Source: Candidatus Acidiferrales bacterium (GTDB taxonomy: Bacteria; Acidobacteriota; Terriglobia; Acidiferrales; UBA7541). From it: a stretch of 64,000 nt of DNA. The position numbers and the translations under genes were made by a program. Positions 19,248 through 29,340 of this stretch are shown piece by piece. Under the pieces are notes generated by a model. That model saw nothing but the letters and a program-made list of their open reading frames with translations. It did not search any database and was not told the origin of the DNA. The stretch spans positions 248,001-312,000 of the forward strand of contig DASYYH010000023.1 of assembly GCA_035934015.1 (NCBI GenBank), given 5' to 3'. Position 1 is the first letter of the stretch. Every line of letters begins with the position of its first letter.

Positions 19248-19259
19248 CGGAGCGCTCCG
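19248..19259. promoter_or_regulatory. 12-bp perfect palindrome upstream of the sortilin-like gene
   Basis: CGGAGCGCTCCG, 73 nt upstream of the next ATG and after the terminator, so within the region that must hold the promoter. A possible operator half-site pair; no recognised regulator motif. Confidence 0.25.
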
Positions 19260-19332
19260 TTTGCTGTGAATTTTTTCGGGCCCTTGTGGGCCTACTCATG
19301 ATAGATTCACCAGTTTTGTGCGGAGGTTACAT

Positions 19333-22300
19333 ATGATCCGACGAATTCGTGGGTTACGTTTTTTTGCTTTTGGCGGGATTTTTTTTGCGGTAGTTGTCTG
19401 CCTTCCATTCTGGAGTCACGCGCAAAATAGTGCCTCGGACAGGTCGGGGACGGCCAATCCACTGGCACAACTGAAATATCGCTCTATAGGTCCGGTCGGC
19501 AACCGCGCCGATACCATCGTCGGCGAGCCCGGTAATCCGGCCGTGGTTTACATTGGCGCCGCTGCTGGCGGAATATTCAAGACGACTGACGGGGGCATCA
19601 ACTGGCAACCGATTTTCGATAAAGAGGACGTGGCTGCGATTGGTTCGCTGGCAATTGCGCCCTCCGCGCACAACGTCGTATGGGCGGGAACTGGCGAGCC
19701 CTTTCTGATTCGCCCCGATTATCCGATGGGCGATGGTATTTATAAGTCGACGGACAGCGGCCGCACCTGGCAACACATGGGGCTCGACTTGACGGGTCAC
19801 ATCGGACGCATCGTCATCAATCCTCATAATCCTGACATCGTTTACGCGTGCGCATTAGGCCAGACGTACCGTCCACAACATGAGCGTGGAATTTATCGCA
19901 CGACCGACGGCGGTAAGACTTGGCAGCAAGTGCTCTTCGTCAACGAAGATACCGGCTGCTCCGACATCTCGATGGATGCACACGATCCGCAAACGCTTTT
20001 TGCAGGCATGTGGCAGGTGGAAATCCGAACTTGGAATCTTAAGAGCGGCGGCAGCGGTAGTGGCGTCTACGTGTCGCACGATGGGGGCGATACGTGGAAA
20101 AAATTGGCGGGAAATGGTCTGCCGGCAGCAACCGAAGCAATCGGGAAGACCGGAGTCGCGGTCGCGCCGAGCGATTCGAATCGTGTTTATGCTCTTATTG
20201 AAGAAAAAACACCAAGCCTTTATCGTTCCGACGACGCAGGAAAGACATGGATGCTTGTCAACCAGCAACACGTTCTTGCCGAACGCGCGCCTTATTATGT
20301 GCGATTTGGCGTAGCGCCAAATAATGAAAATGAACTTTTTTTTGTGTCCGTTGGCTTCAGCATTTCCGTCGACGGTGGGCATACGATTTTTATCCCCGGT
20401 TTTGGCGGTGAAGGAGGAGCCAATCCTACGGGGCTTGGGTCAGCGGGCGGCGACAATCACGACGTATGGTTCGATCCTCTGAATCCGCAGCGCGTGATGG
20501 TCGCGAATGACGCTGGTGGTTCCATCAGTTTCGACGGTGGAAAGACCTACGCGCGCGTGCAATTGCCCATCGCGCAGCTTTATCATGTTTACACCGACAA
20601 CCGGGTTCCGTATTTCGTTTACACCAATCGCCAGGATGGCACCTCATTTCGCGGACCCAGCAACAATCTGGAAGGCCAGGGCGGACTCTTTGGCGGCGGC
20701 ATTTCGACCGGTGAATGGACGCATGTGGGCGGGTGCGAGAGCGGATTCACGATTCCCGATCCCGCGGACAATAACATCGTCTGGTCGGCCTGCTATGACG
20801 GCGAATTGACGCGCATGGATTTGCGTACAGGCCAGGCGCGCAGTGTAACAGTGTGGCCGGATGCCAGCTATGGCTGGGCGCCCGCGGACGTCAAGTATCG
20901 CTGGCATTGGACGTTTCCCATCAACGTGTCGCCCCATGATCACAATCGCGTCTATGTCGGCAGCCAGTACGTTCATGAAACCGATAATGGGGGGCAATCG
21001 TGGCGCGTCATCAGCCCAGACCTCACAACAAACGACAAGAGTCACCAACAGAGTTCTGGCGGCATCGCGGGCGATAATTTGATGACCTTCGATGGGTCCA
21101 CGCTCTACGCCATTGCAGAGTCGCCCGTCACGGCGGGGCTCATCTGGACAGGCAGCAATGATGGCCAGGTAAACATGACCCGGGACGGCGGCAAGAACTG
21201 GACGAACGTCACGAAGAATATCCCCAATCTCCCGCCGTGGGGCACGGTCGAGAACATCGAGCCGTCGCATTTCGATGCGGGTACCGCGTACATTTCCGTG
21301 AACCTGGAGCAGGTCGGCGATTACGGCACGTACATATACAAGACAAGCGACTATGGTCAGTCCTGGCAGTTGATTAGCGGCGATGTGCCAAAGTCGATGA
21401 ACAGCAGCGTGCACTGCATCATCGAAGACCCAGTTCGCAAGGGCATGCTGTACCTCGGAACGGATAATTCCGTCTACGTATCTTGGGATGATGGAGGCCA
21501 TTGGACGGCGTTGCGCAACAATATGCCTCCAGCGCCGGTGTATTGGCTCACCATCCAACCGAAGTTCAATGACCTTGTTGTGGCAACTTATGGACGCGGC
21601 CTGTACATTCTCGACGACATTACGCCGCTTCGCGACTACGACAAGGCCAAAGGCGCAGATACCTATCTTTTCCAGCCTCGGTCGGCGTATCGTTTCCGCA
21701 CGTTCGACAACACTCGAGAAGCTGACACTGGCAGCCATGTAGTCGGCAAAAATCCACAATATGGCGCAGACATTAACTTCTATCTGAAAGCGCCAGCAAA
21801 AAAGGCAGAAATTACGATTGCAGGCGCAGACGGAAAAGCGATTCGCACCATCAAGTATGATGGTTTAAAACCAGGGCTCAACCGCGTCTGGTGGGATCTG
21901 CGCTACGATCCAGCGACAGAAATTAAGCTGCGTACGAGTCCCCCCGGCGAGCCGTGGGTAGAAGTACCCAAAGAAGGCTACCGAAAGTTTGTAAACTGGG
22001 TGCATTTCGATGGCGCACCACGTGTCGCACCGGGCAAGTACACAGTGAAGCTGAGCGTTGACGGCAAGGACTTCGCGGCGCCGCTCGAAGTGCTGCCCGA
22101 TCCGCATACGCTTGGCACCGAACGGGACATCGAGAGCGAAGTACAGTTCCTGCTGCAAATTCGCGGCGAGATGAGCGACATCGCGAACATGGTCAACCAC
22201 ATTGAATGGACGCGCAAGCAATTGGAAGACCTGCAGAAGATGTTCGGCGATGACCCGAAATATGCTGTGGTCGTGAAGGCCGCGAAAGAGCTGGAGACCA

Positions 22301-22608
22301 AAGCTATTGCGACCGAAGGCAAATTTATCGACGTGACTTTGACGGGCCGCACGGAGGATTCTTTCCGCGCTCCGATGGGCCTTTACGGTCGATTGACAAA
22401 TCTCGGCGCTCTGATGAACGGTTCACCGGGCGAAGGCTCAAGCGGCGCTGACTTGCCGCCGACGGATCAGGCTATCGCTGTCCATAACATGTTCAAGCAG
22501 GAAATCGCAGCGGCACAGCGATCGTTTGAGGAACTACGCGACAAGGACACGCCCGCCTTTAATGAGACTCTGAAGGCCAACCACGTGTCTATGTCGATTT
22601 TGCCGTAG
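19333..22608 (+). CDS. Secreted VPS10/sortilin-like beta-propeller protein with BNR (Asp-box) repeats
   Basis: 1,091 residues. A signal peptide (FFAFGGIFFAVVVCLPFWSHA) leads into a large propeller with many Asp-box motifs: DGGINW, DSGRTW, DGGKTW, DGGDTW, DAGKTW, DGGKNW, DYGQSW. The VPS10/sortilin-like glycosyl-hydrolase-related family has this form (GGIFKTTDGG, AIAPS, VWAGTGE). The last 300 residues hold a beta-rich segment (IRTIKYDGLKPGLNRVWWDLRY) and an alpha-helical tail. The frame opens at a GTG (19318) that lies across the ribosome site; GGAGGT at 19322-19327 points to ATG 19333. Bacterial members have no proven enzymatic function; protein or peptide binding is the usual suggestion. It is followed 85 nt later by an M14 peptidase gene. 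Confidence 0.92.
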   Translation: MIRRIRGLRFFAFGGIFFAVVVCLPFWSHAQNSASDRSGTANPLAQLKYRSIGPVGNRADTIVGEPGNPAVVYIGAAAGGIFKTTDGGINWQPIFDKEDVAAIGSLAIAPSAHNVVWAGTGEPFLIRPDYPMGDGIYKSTDSGRTWQHMGLDLTGHIGRIVINPHNPDIVYACALGQTYRPQHERGIYRTTDGGKTWQQVLFVNEDTGCSDISMDAHDPQTLFAGMWQVEIRTWNLKSGGSGSGVYVSHDGGDTWKKLAGNGLPAATEAIGKTGVAVAPSDSNRVYALIEEKTPSLYRSDDAGKTWMLVNQQHVLAERAPYYVRFGVAPNNENELFFVSVGFSISVDGGHTIFIPGFGGEGGANPTGLGSAGGDNHDVWFDPLNPQRVMVANDAGGSISFDGGKTYARVQLPIAQLYHVYTDNRVPYFVYTNRQDGTSFRGPSNNLEGQGGLFGGGISTGEWTHVGGCESGFTIPDPADNNIVWSACYDGELTRMDLRTGQARSVTVWPDASYGWAPADVKYRWHWTFPINVSPHDHNRVYVGSQYVHETDNGGQSWRVISPDLTTNDKSHQQSSGGIAGDNLMTFDGSTLYAIAESPVTAGLIWTGSNDGQVNMTRDGGKNWTNVTKNIPNLPPWGTVENIEPSHFDAGTAYISVNLEQVGDYGTYIYKTSDYGQSWQLISGDVPKSMNSSVHCIIEDPVRKGMLYLGTDNSVYVSWDDGGHWTALRNNMPPAPVYWLTIQPKFNDLVVATYGRGLYILDDITPLRDYDKAKGADTYLFQPRSAYRFRTFDNTREADTGSHVVGKNPQYGADINFYLKAPAKKAEITIAGADGKAIRTIKYDGLKPGLNRVWWDLRYDPATEIKLRTSPPGEPWVEVPKEGYRKFVNWVHFDGAPRVAPGKYTVKLSVDGKDFAAPLEVLPDPHTLGTERDIESEVQFLLQIRGEMSDIANMVNHIEWTRKQLEDLQKMFGDDPKYAVVVKAAKELETKAIATEGKFIDVTLTGRTEDSFRAPMGLYGRLTNLGALMNGSPGEGSSGADLPPTDQAIAVHNMFKQEIAAAQRSFEELRDKDTPAFNETLKANHVSMSILP

Positions 22609-22693
22609 CTCTTGCGCTGCTCTGTGAGTGAATCCTTAAACTCACGCGCACTTAGCGCGCCCGAGTTGATCTGTCAAAATACGGGGGGGGACC

Positions 22694-25600
22694 ATGTTTA
22701 ATCGAATCTGGCATCTGCGCGTAATTCGGTGCTGTGCGCTCCTTTTTTGTGGAATTCTATTGGTCACCACAGGCCTTTCCGCTGCGGACTCCGATACGCC
22801 GGGGCGAGACCCCAAACAGCCAGTTGACGAGGCCTACACGCAAAAGATTCAGAAGTACACCACGGAGCCGTACTTCACCTCGCCACTCGTCAATTACCTA
22901 CCGGCATCGAAAACTGTGCCCACGCCGGAAGCTGTGCTGGGAGACATTGCTGGCGCACCGGATATCCTCCCGTATTCTTCGCAGGTTTATCAGTACATGC
23001 GCATGCTGGCTAAGGCCAGCCCGCGTGTGAAGGTTTTCTCCATCGGCCACACGGAAGAAGGGCGCGAGATGATTGCCGTCGCCGTGACGTCCGAGGCAAA
23101 TATGCAGCATCTGGAGGAAAATCGCGCGCGCCTTGCGCAGCTCGCCGACCCCCGCACGATTCATCTGGACGATGCCGTGGCGGACAAGCTCGTTGACGGA
23201 TCGGTTCCGGTCTACTACATCACAGGCACGATTCATTCGACGGAAACGGGTGCGCCGACAGCGCTGATGGAATTGGCTTATCGACTGGCCGTTGATGACA
23301 GTCCCTATATCCAAGAAATTCGCGACCACGTCATCACGCTGATTACGCCCATCGTCGAGGTCGACGGGCGCGACCGCATGGCCGATCTTTATCGCTGGCA
23401 CCGTGCGCATTTGCAGGAGAATTATCCTCCGCTTATTTATTGGGGCCACTACGTGGCGCACGACAACAATCGTGATGCCATGGGAATGACGCTCAAGCTC
23501 AGCCAAAACGTCCTCAACACATTCGTTGGTTGGGATGCGCAAGTCTTGCATGACCTCCATGAGTCGGTGCCCTATCTTTACGACAACACCGCGGGCGATG
23601 GCCCTTTCAACGCCTGGGTTGATCCGATCCTCACAAATGAGTGGGAAATCCTCGGCTGGCGCAATGTACAGGACATGACCAAGTTCGGCATGCCAGGAGT
23701 CTTCACGCACGGTCAGTTCGACACTTGGTCGCCCGGCTATCTGATGTTCTTCGCCGCGCTGCACAACGGCATCAGCCGCCTTTATGAGACATTCGGCAAT
23801 GGTGGGGCTGACACGGAACAACGCACGCTTGGCCCAGATGAATATTCGCGCACCTGGTGGCGGCAAAATCCTCCGCTGCCCAAGGTCACGTGGTCGCAGC
23901 GCGACAACAACAATTACGAAGAAACAGGTTTGCTGACCTCCCTGCACTTCTTCTCTGAGAATCGGCAGATGTTTCTGAAGAACTTCTACTTGAAGGCGAA
24001 GCGCTCTATCCAAAAGCCCGAGGAGGAAGGCCCAACCGCTTATGTTATGCCGGCGGATGATCCGCGCACCGGAGCCCAGGCCGAATTGCTGCACATCCTA
24101 CAGTTGCAGCACTGTGAGATTTCTCGTGCTACAGCTGCTTTCACAGTGATGATGCCCGCGAGAAGATCTCATGAGCGCGCCCGCGCTGGCACTCCGCAAT
24201 CCGCTGCGGATAATTCCGCTCCGCAAACCACGACGCTCAGCTTCCCGGCGGGCAGCTATATCGTTCGCATGGATCAACCCTATTCCCGCATTGCCGATTC
24301 TTTGCTCGATTATCAATATTGGAGCCCGGACGACCCACAAAAAACTCCGTATGACGATACGGGCTGGACTTTCGGTGAATTGTTCGATGTCAAAGTCGCG
24401 CGCGTCACCGATCCGGGCGTTCTTTCCGTTCCCATGGAACGTGTCACGCAAATCGCTCCGCCGAGCGGCGTTTTCGGCGCGGGAACGGTGCTCGCCATCA
24501 ATGACAATGCAGATACAGCCCTCGCCACTTTGCGTTATCAGTTGAAAGACGCGCAAATTGAAGCGGCGGAAGAGCCCTTCACGGCCGACGGACATAATTT
24601 CAATCGCGGCACGTTTTTGATTCAAGGAGTGGACAGTGCGGCCCTGCAGAAAGCCGTCTCGGATTTGGGTTTGCAGGCGTACGCGTTGAGCACGGCACCT
24701 TCAGTGAAGACGCACCCCGTGCGCGCTGCCCGCGTTGCTATCCTCCATACATGGCTCAGCACGCAGACGGAAGGTTGGTGGCGTCAAGCTCTCGACTTTA
24801 TGCATGTCCCGTATGACTACATCAGCACGCAAACCGTCGCGAAGAATGCCGATCTCAATTCAAAATACGACGTCATCCTCTTTCCACCAGTTGGCCGCTT
24901 CGTGAGCCCGGATTTAATTATCAATGGCCTGCCGACGGCTTGGGGCAACCCACTTCCCTGGAAAACTACCGAGCTCACTCCGAATATTGGCAAACTCGAT
25001 TCCACGGACGACATGCGCCCAGAACTCGGCTGGGATGGTGTCGCGCACTTGCAAGATTTTGTTAATCACGGCGGCGTGTTGGTCACCGTGATGGACACGG
25101 CCAATCTGGCCGTAGCTCTGGGCCTCACGCACGGGGTCTCGATAGGTCGTGCGCCGCGCGAACGCATCATCGGCAGTGTCGTGCGCACACAAATTGTCGA
25201 CCCCGCAAGCCCGATTGCTTACGGCTACGGCGACGAGCTTTCCGTTTACTGCTATAACGGTCCGGTATTCGACGTAAGCAACGTTCAGGGCCGCGGCGGT
25301 TTTCGCCGGCTTGGCCCGGGAATCAACGGGCGCGCAACCGGCCGGGGAACGCTGGACGACCCCGATTTTGTGGTTGGTCGCAAGAACGAAGCAGTGCCGC
25401 CAAAGCCTGTCGTTGAACCTTGGCAGGCCGGGCCGGTGACGCCGGAAGAGACACGAAACAACGTCGGCCTGATTCCCCCGCAATATCGTCCGCGGGTTAT
25501 TTTCCGTTATACCGATAGCCGTAATCTTCTGGTTTCCGGCCTTGTCGAAGGTGGCGAGGACATCGCGCAGCATGCGAGCGTCATCGATGTGCCCATGCAA

Positions 25601-25732
25601 TCCGGCCACGTCGTGCTGTTCTCGAATAACCCGATTTATCGCGGCGAAACTTGGGGAAGTTATTCGCTTGTCCTGAACACAATCCTGAATTTCGACAATT
25701 TGAGCGCGGGAAGAAAGCTGGACGCGCGCTAG
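22694..25732 (+). CDS. Secreted M14-family zinc carboxypeptidase-like protein (copy 1)
   Basis: 1,012 residues with a signal peptide (LLFCGILLVTTGLSA). The M14 domain spans about residues 45-400. Zinc ligands are visible as H181 and E184 in GTIHSTETG and the third His at 290 in VLHDLHES. HDNNRD near 258 is the Asn-Arg substrate carboxylate-binding segment, and EVDGRDR near 225 is in place. The remaining 600 residues are a beta-rich region followed by a domain with a glutamine-amidotransferase-like look (RVAILHTWLSTQTEGWWRQAL, then HGGVLVTVMD) that is common in large bacterial M14 proteins. Expected role: extracytoplasmic peptide hydrolysis. It is paralogous to, and convergent with, the gene at 25812-28964. 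Confidence 0.92.
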   Translation: MFNRIWHLRVIRCCALLFCGILLVTTGLSAADSDTPGRDPKQPVDEAYTQKIQKYTTEPYFTSPLVNYLPASKTVPTPEAVLGDIAGAPDILPYSSQVYQYMRMLAKASPRVKVFSIGHTEEGREMIAVAVTSEANMQHLEENRARLAQLADPRTIHLDDAVADKLVDGSVPVYYITGTIHSTETGAPTALMELAYRLAVDDSPYIQEIRDHVITLITPIVEVDGRDRMADLYRWHRAHLQENYPPLIYWGHYVAHDNNRDAMGMTLKLSQNVLNTFVGWDAQVLHDLHESVPYLYDNTAGDGPFNAWVDPILTNEWEILGWRNVQDMTKFGMPGVFTHGQFDTWSPGYLMFFAALHNGISRLYETFGNGGADTEQRTLGPDEYSRTWWRQNPPLPKVTWSQRDNNNYEETGLLTSLHFFSENRQMFLKNFYLKAKRSIQKPEEEGPTAYVMPADDPRTGAQAELLHILQLQHCEISRATAAFTVMMPARRSHERARAGTPQSAADNSAPQTTTLSFPAGSYIVRMDQPYSRIADSLLDYQYWSPDDPQKTPYDDTGWTFGELFDVKVARVTDPGVLSVPMERVTQIAPPSGVFGAGTVLAINDNADTALATLRYQLKDAQIEAAEEPFTADGHNFNRGTFLIQGVDSAALQKAVSDLGLQAYALSTAPSVKTHPVRAARVAILHTWLSTQTEGWWRQALDFMHVPYDYISTQTVAKNADLNSKYDVILFPPVGRFVSPDLIINGLPTAWGNPLPWKTTELTPNIGKLDSTDDMRPELGWDGVAHLQDFVNHGGVLVTVMDTANLAVALGLTHGVSIGRAPRERIIGSVVRTQIVDPASPIAYGYGDELSVYCYNGPVFDVSNVQGRGGFRRLGPGINGRATGRGTLDDPDFVVGRKNEAVPPKPVVEPWQAGPVTPEETRNNVGLIPPQYRPRVIFRYTDSRNLLVSGLVEGGEDIAQHASVIDVPMQSGHVVLFSNNPIYRGETWGSYSLVLNTILNFDNLSAGRKLDAR

Positions 25733-25753
25733 GAAGCTCCGCGAATATAAACG

Positions 25754-25782
25754 ATCGGGCGGCTCGATTTGTGCCGCCCGAT
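25754..25782. terminator. Bidirectional terminator between the two M14 genes
   Basis: A perfect 10-bp inverted repeat ATCGGGCGGC / GCCGCCCGAT with a 9-nt loop, between convergent stop codons (25732 and 25812). T-rich sequence follows on both strands (TGTTCTGTTC on plus; CGTTTATATTC on minus), though neither is a long T-run. Confidence 0.8.
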
Positions 25783-25811
25783 TGTTCTGTTCATTCGCTG
25801 CTATTGCGACT

Positions 25812-28800
25812 TCATCGGGGACCCGCCGTGTCGGTCAGATGGTCATAGTTCATCGCTGCGTTAAGCAGTAGCATGAAGCTGCCTTGCGTGATTTGCCGCC
25901 ACATCGGATTGATCGCGAACAAAACGACGTGGCCGCGACCTACAGGCACATCTACGATGGCGGGTGACTGCGCAAGTGCCTGTCCTCCGTCCAACATCCC
26001 GCTGACCCAGAGATTTTTCTCGTCCGCGAAACGCAACACGACGTGTGGCCACAGCGGCTTCGGAGGGATATAGGCGCTCACGTATTCCCTTGCTCCCGGC
26101 GGAACGTAAAGCTCCTGCTCCGCGCGTGTCCGGTGATCAGCCGGCGGTGGAGCGACGTACGGACGGCCCTGCGGAACATCGGGATCGGTGAGAGAGCCGC
26201 GTCCGCTGGTACGTCCACCCATTCCGCCGTCTTCACCGCCACCCCCGAATCCGCCACCGCCGCCGGTGAGCGAAACGCGAAACACCGGCGCTTGGTTGAA
26301 ATAAACTGGAACCTTGGAATCGTATCCGTAGGTAATCGCATCGCGCGGATCCTCCACCGTCGCGTTAAAAATTGCGCCGCGCGCGTGCAATTGCGGCGTG
26401 GGGACGATCGAGACAGTATCGGTGATTCCTGTGTTCACGGGAATCACGGAGCTGCTGCTGATGGTGATGAGCAAACCTCCGTTGTCGACAAATGTTTTCA
26501 AATTCGCGAGGCCCGAAAAATCGAATCCGCCGCGAATATCGCCCGTTTGATCCGCGCCAAGGCCGAAGCTCGGAGTCAAATCGGACTTTTCCCATGGAAT
26601 CGCATTTCCAGCCACGCTGCCATCCGGGAGCATCCGCAGAGGAACGCCATTGATGAGGCGCGCAAGATTTGGCATGGATGGCGGAAGGATAATCACATCG
26701 TATTTTGCACGCAGGTCCGGTGTCTCGCGGACGACTGCCTCTGAGATATAGGAATACGGCACCTTGCATGCTTCGAGAGCAAGGCGATACCAACCTTCCG
26801 GCTGCGTGTTCATCCAGTTGTGCACCAAGGCGATGCGCGGCGTCTCTAGCGGATGACGCGTTACGGAAATGTTTGCCGAGGTCGCGTGAATCTCCAGGCC
26901 GAGATCCTTCGCAGCGGAAGAAAGCTCGTCGCGAAGATTGGACGGATTGCCGTCTGCGGGAATGATGAACGAGCCGACGTGAAAATCCTGGCCGTCCGCC
27001 TGGAATGAATCCTCTGCGGCGAACATCTTCACGTCAGCTAATCGGAAGCGAAGAGTAGCAAGCGCCGGTTCGGCATCGGCGTTGATGATGAAAGATCCTC
27101 CGCCTCCGTCGATTTGTCCGGTGGCACGCGCAGGCCCATCGATGAGCGTCATCGGAGCTTTCAGAATGGACGGATCCGTAATGCGCACTGTGGTGACATC
27201 CATGAGCGGGCCGAGAGTCCAGCCCGTGTCGTCATAGGGCGTGGGATCGTGAATGGAGTAATACTGCGTGTCGAGAAGCATATCGGCTTCACGGCTGTAT
27301 GGTTGGTCCATGCGGATGATATAGCTGCCCGCAGGGATCGTCGTTGTCGCGGGAGGTTTTTCCGCGGGATTCATGCCTCCGTGTGACCTTTGATCGGAAT
27401 TGTCGCCGGACATCTTGCCATCGGCAGACTTTCTGTCGGTTGTTTGTCCGTCGGCAAAAGGATCGGCGAAGGTGGGTGAAGTCACCGTTACCGCCTTTTC
27501 CAAACGCGCGACTTCGACACCTTGGTCTTGCAAGAGACGCGCGAGGTGCGCGTCGAGCGCAGGGCGCTTGCCGTCATTCACGACGGCGTAGGCGGCCGGC
27601 CCTTCAGTGGTCGCTTTAGCGACGGAACGCCGACTCATGTTGTAAAAGCGAGCGAGGAATTGCTCCGGCCGCTGCGCCATATAATTCAATCCGATGAGCA
27701 GAGCACTCTGCTGCAGGTTGACATTGTCTCGGATGGACCAGTTGATTTTCGGCATCGGAGGATTGGGCCGATACCAGTTGATGCTCGTGTCCGCCGGGGA
27801 AATGGTCTGTACGGATGTATCCGCGCCGCGGCCACCGAATGTTTCATAGAAACGTCCGATGCCGTTGTGCCCTGCCTCCGCGAACATCATGTAGTTCGGC
27901 GCCCAGCCGTCATAGAAGCCGTGCGTCCAAACACCGGGAACACCATACGCGGTCATCTGCTGTACTTCATTGAAGGCAAGCTCCTGCCATTCGCTCTCCA
28001 CAATCGGATCGAGCCAGGCGTTGTACGGCCCTGTGCCGGTGGAGATGTAAAGGAAAGGAATAGATTCGTGCAAATCGTGAAGGACCTGCGGATGCCAGGT
28101 GAAAAACGTCTTCATCTGGATCTTTGAAAGCTGCAACGCCATGGCGATGCCATCGCGATTGTTGTCATGCGCGACGTAGTGACCCCAGTAAATCAGGCTC
28201 GGCGCCTGTTTATCGGGATTGGCTTTTTCCCAGTTGTAGAGATCCACTTCGCGATCACGTCCATCCACTTCGAGAACAGGTGTGATGAGCACGATGACGT
28301 TCTTGCGAATCTGATCGATCATCGGTGAATCTTCGACGGCCAGCCGATACGCAAGCTCCATCAGCATTTCGGGCGAGCCAGTTTCTGGTGAGTGAATTGA
28401 GCCAGAAAGCCAGTAGAAAGGCTTGCCGGTTTGCTCGAGTTCCGTTGCTTGATCGGGGGTAATTTTCCGCGAGTCGGCTAACTTTGCGGTGATATCACGA
28501 TAATGGTCGAGTTGGGCGATGTTGCGTTCATCGCTGATGGCGACGACCATAAAATCGCGTCCCTCTTCGCTCTTGCCAGTGATGAAGGTGCGGACGCGCG
28601 GCGAAGCCTTTTCGAGCGCATGGTAGTAGCGATAAATATCCGCCACGTGGGTAAGCTTGTTCGGTGTGCCGATGATGTATCCGAGAACCTTGTCGGGTGA
28701 AGGGACGGTGCTCGACGCAGGGAGGTGGTCAACGAGCGGCGTCGAAAGATAAGGCTCCGTCGTGTATTCTTTGATTTTTGCGGTGTAGTCCGCGTCCATT

Positions 28801-28964
28801 GCCTGCACAGCAGGCTCGGCGCTTTTCTTTTTTGTTTTTGTCGATGTCTTGTGAGCGGAATTGGCCGTCACGGAACCATTCGCGCTGACATTCGGGCAGA
28901 AGAAAAACAGCGGCAAAATCGCAAGGCAGGCAGCGAGCTTTGAAAAAGAACTCTTTCTTGTCAT
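25812..28964 (-). CDS. Secreted M14-family zinc carboxypeptidase-like protein (copy 2)
   Basis: 1,050 residues from MTRKSSF at 28964, chosen because a typical signal peptide follows (LAACLAILPLFFFCPNVSA) and AAGGGG precedes it; the open frame runs 38 codons further upstream. The M14 zinc motif is H191/E194 in GSIHSPETG with the third ligand His299 in VLHDLHES. HDNNRD and EVDGRDR are also conserved. The C-terminal half has the same amidotransferase-like region as copy 1 (RIALVHNWMNTQPEGWYRLAL). A Gly-rich linker (GGGGGFGGGGEDGGMGG) and a Lys-rich segment after the signal peptide (KTSTKTKKKSAE) are specific to this copy. The proteins keep the same domain order and many identical motifs. Likely exported peptidase. 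Confidence 0.92.
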   Translation of the reverse strand: MTRKSSFSKLAACLAILPLFFFCPNVSANGSVTANSAHKTSTKTKKKSAEPAVQAMDADYTAKIKEYTTEPYLSTPLVDHLPASSTVPSPDKVLGYIIGTPNKLTHVADIYRYYHALEKASPRVRTFITGKSEEGRDFMVVAISDERNIAQLDHYRDITAKLADSRKITPDQATELEQTGKPFYWLSGSIHSPETGSPEMLMELAYRLAVEDSPMIDQIRKNVIVLITPVLEVDGRDREVDLYNWEKANPDKQAPSLIYWGHYVAHDNNRDGIAMALQLSKIQMKTFFTWHPQVLHDLHESIPFLYISTGTGPYNAWLDPIVESEWQELAFNEVQQMTAYGVPGVWTHGFYDGWAPNYMMFAEAGHNGIGRFYETFGGRGADTSVQTISPADTSINWYRPNPPMPKINWSIRDNVNLQQSALLIGLNYMAQRPEQFLARFYNMSRRSVAKATTEGPAAYAVVNDGKRPALDAHLARLLQDQGVEVARLEKAVTVTSPTFADPFADGQTTDRKSADGKMSGDNSDQRSHGGMNPAEKPPATTTIPAGSYIIRMDQPYSREADMLLDTQYYSIHDPTPYDDTGWTLGPLMDVTTVRITDPSILKAPMTLIDGPARATGQIDGGGGSFIINADAEPALATLRFRLADVKMFAAEDSFQADGQDFHVGSFIIPADGNPSNLRDELSSAAKDLGLEIHATSANISVTRHPLETPRIALVHNWMNTQPEGWYRLALEACKVPYSYISEAVVRETPDLRAKYDVIILPPSMPNLARLINGVPLRMLPDGSVAGNAIPWEKSDLTPSFGLGADQTGDIRGGFDFSGLANLKTFVDNGGLLITISSSSVIPVNTGITDTVSIVPTPQLHARGAIFNATVEDPRDAITYGYDSKVPVYFNQAPVFRVSLTGGGGGFGGGGEDGGMGGRTSGRGSLTDPDVPQGRPYVAPPPADHRTRAEQELYVPPGAREYVSAYIPPKPLWPHVVLRFADEKNLWVSGMLDGGQALAQSPAIVDVPVGRGHVVLFAINPMWRQITQGSFMLLLNAAMNYDHLTDTAGPR

Positions 28965-29167
28965 AGGATCCACCCCTTTTCGTGCGCCAAGACAGACGGA
29001 TTCCGGCCTTGCAGGGTTTCGCGGAATCATAACAGAAGGCAGATTTATGCGCGCGACTTCGAATAGTGGTTGGCCCACTTGCGGCTAATGTACAGGCATG
29101 CGAAAATTGCCATATTGTACTGCAGGGTCTAGTTGAATTTGTTGCCTTGCCGGCTGATTGTCTGTGG

Positions 29168-29242
29168 GGCGATATCGTCTAACGGTTAGGACGGAGCCCT
29201 CTCAAGGCTCAAATCCGGGTTCGATTCCCGGTATCGCTACCA
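29168..29242 (+). tRNA. tRNA-Glu (anticodon CUC)
   Basis: 75 nt with encoded CCA. The acceptor stem is GGCGATA / TATCGCT (one G-T pair at the end), the D-loop is GTCTAACGGTTAGGAC and the anticodon stem is GAGCC / GGCTC around loop CTCTCAA, with CTC at positions 34-36. The T-arm is CCGGG TTCGATT CCCGG. The D-loop sequence is typical of bacterial tRNA-Glu. It stands alone; no other tRNA is adjacent. Confidence 0.96.
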
Positions 29243-29340
29243 AACCACTTCTCGCGTTTCTGACGAAAAGGTTGTTCTGGGTGCCGGATGAGGCTCGCGA
29301 ACTTAAAGAATCTATCGCAAGGCATTCGGAAAGGGCATAG

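Noticed and set aside
20644-21759. 371-codon minus-strand frame inside the sortilin-like gene
   Set aside because: Antisense shadow of the propeller repeats; no recognisable domain.
22898-24094. 398-codon minus-strand frame inside the first M14 gene
   Set aside because: Antisense shadow; the plus strand carries intact M14 motifs across the whole stretch.
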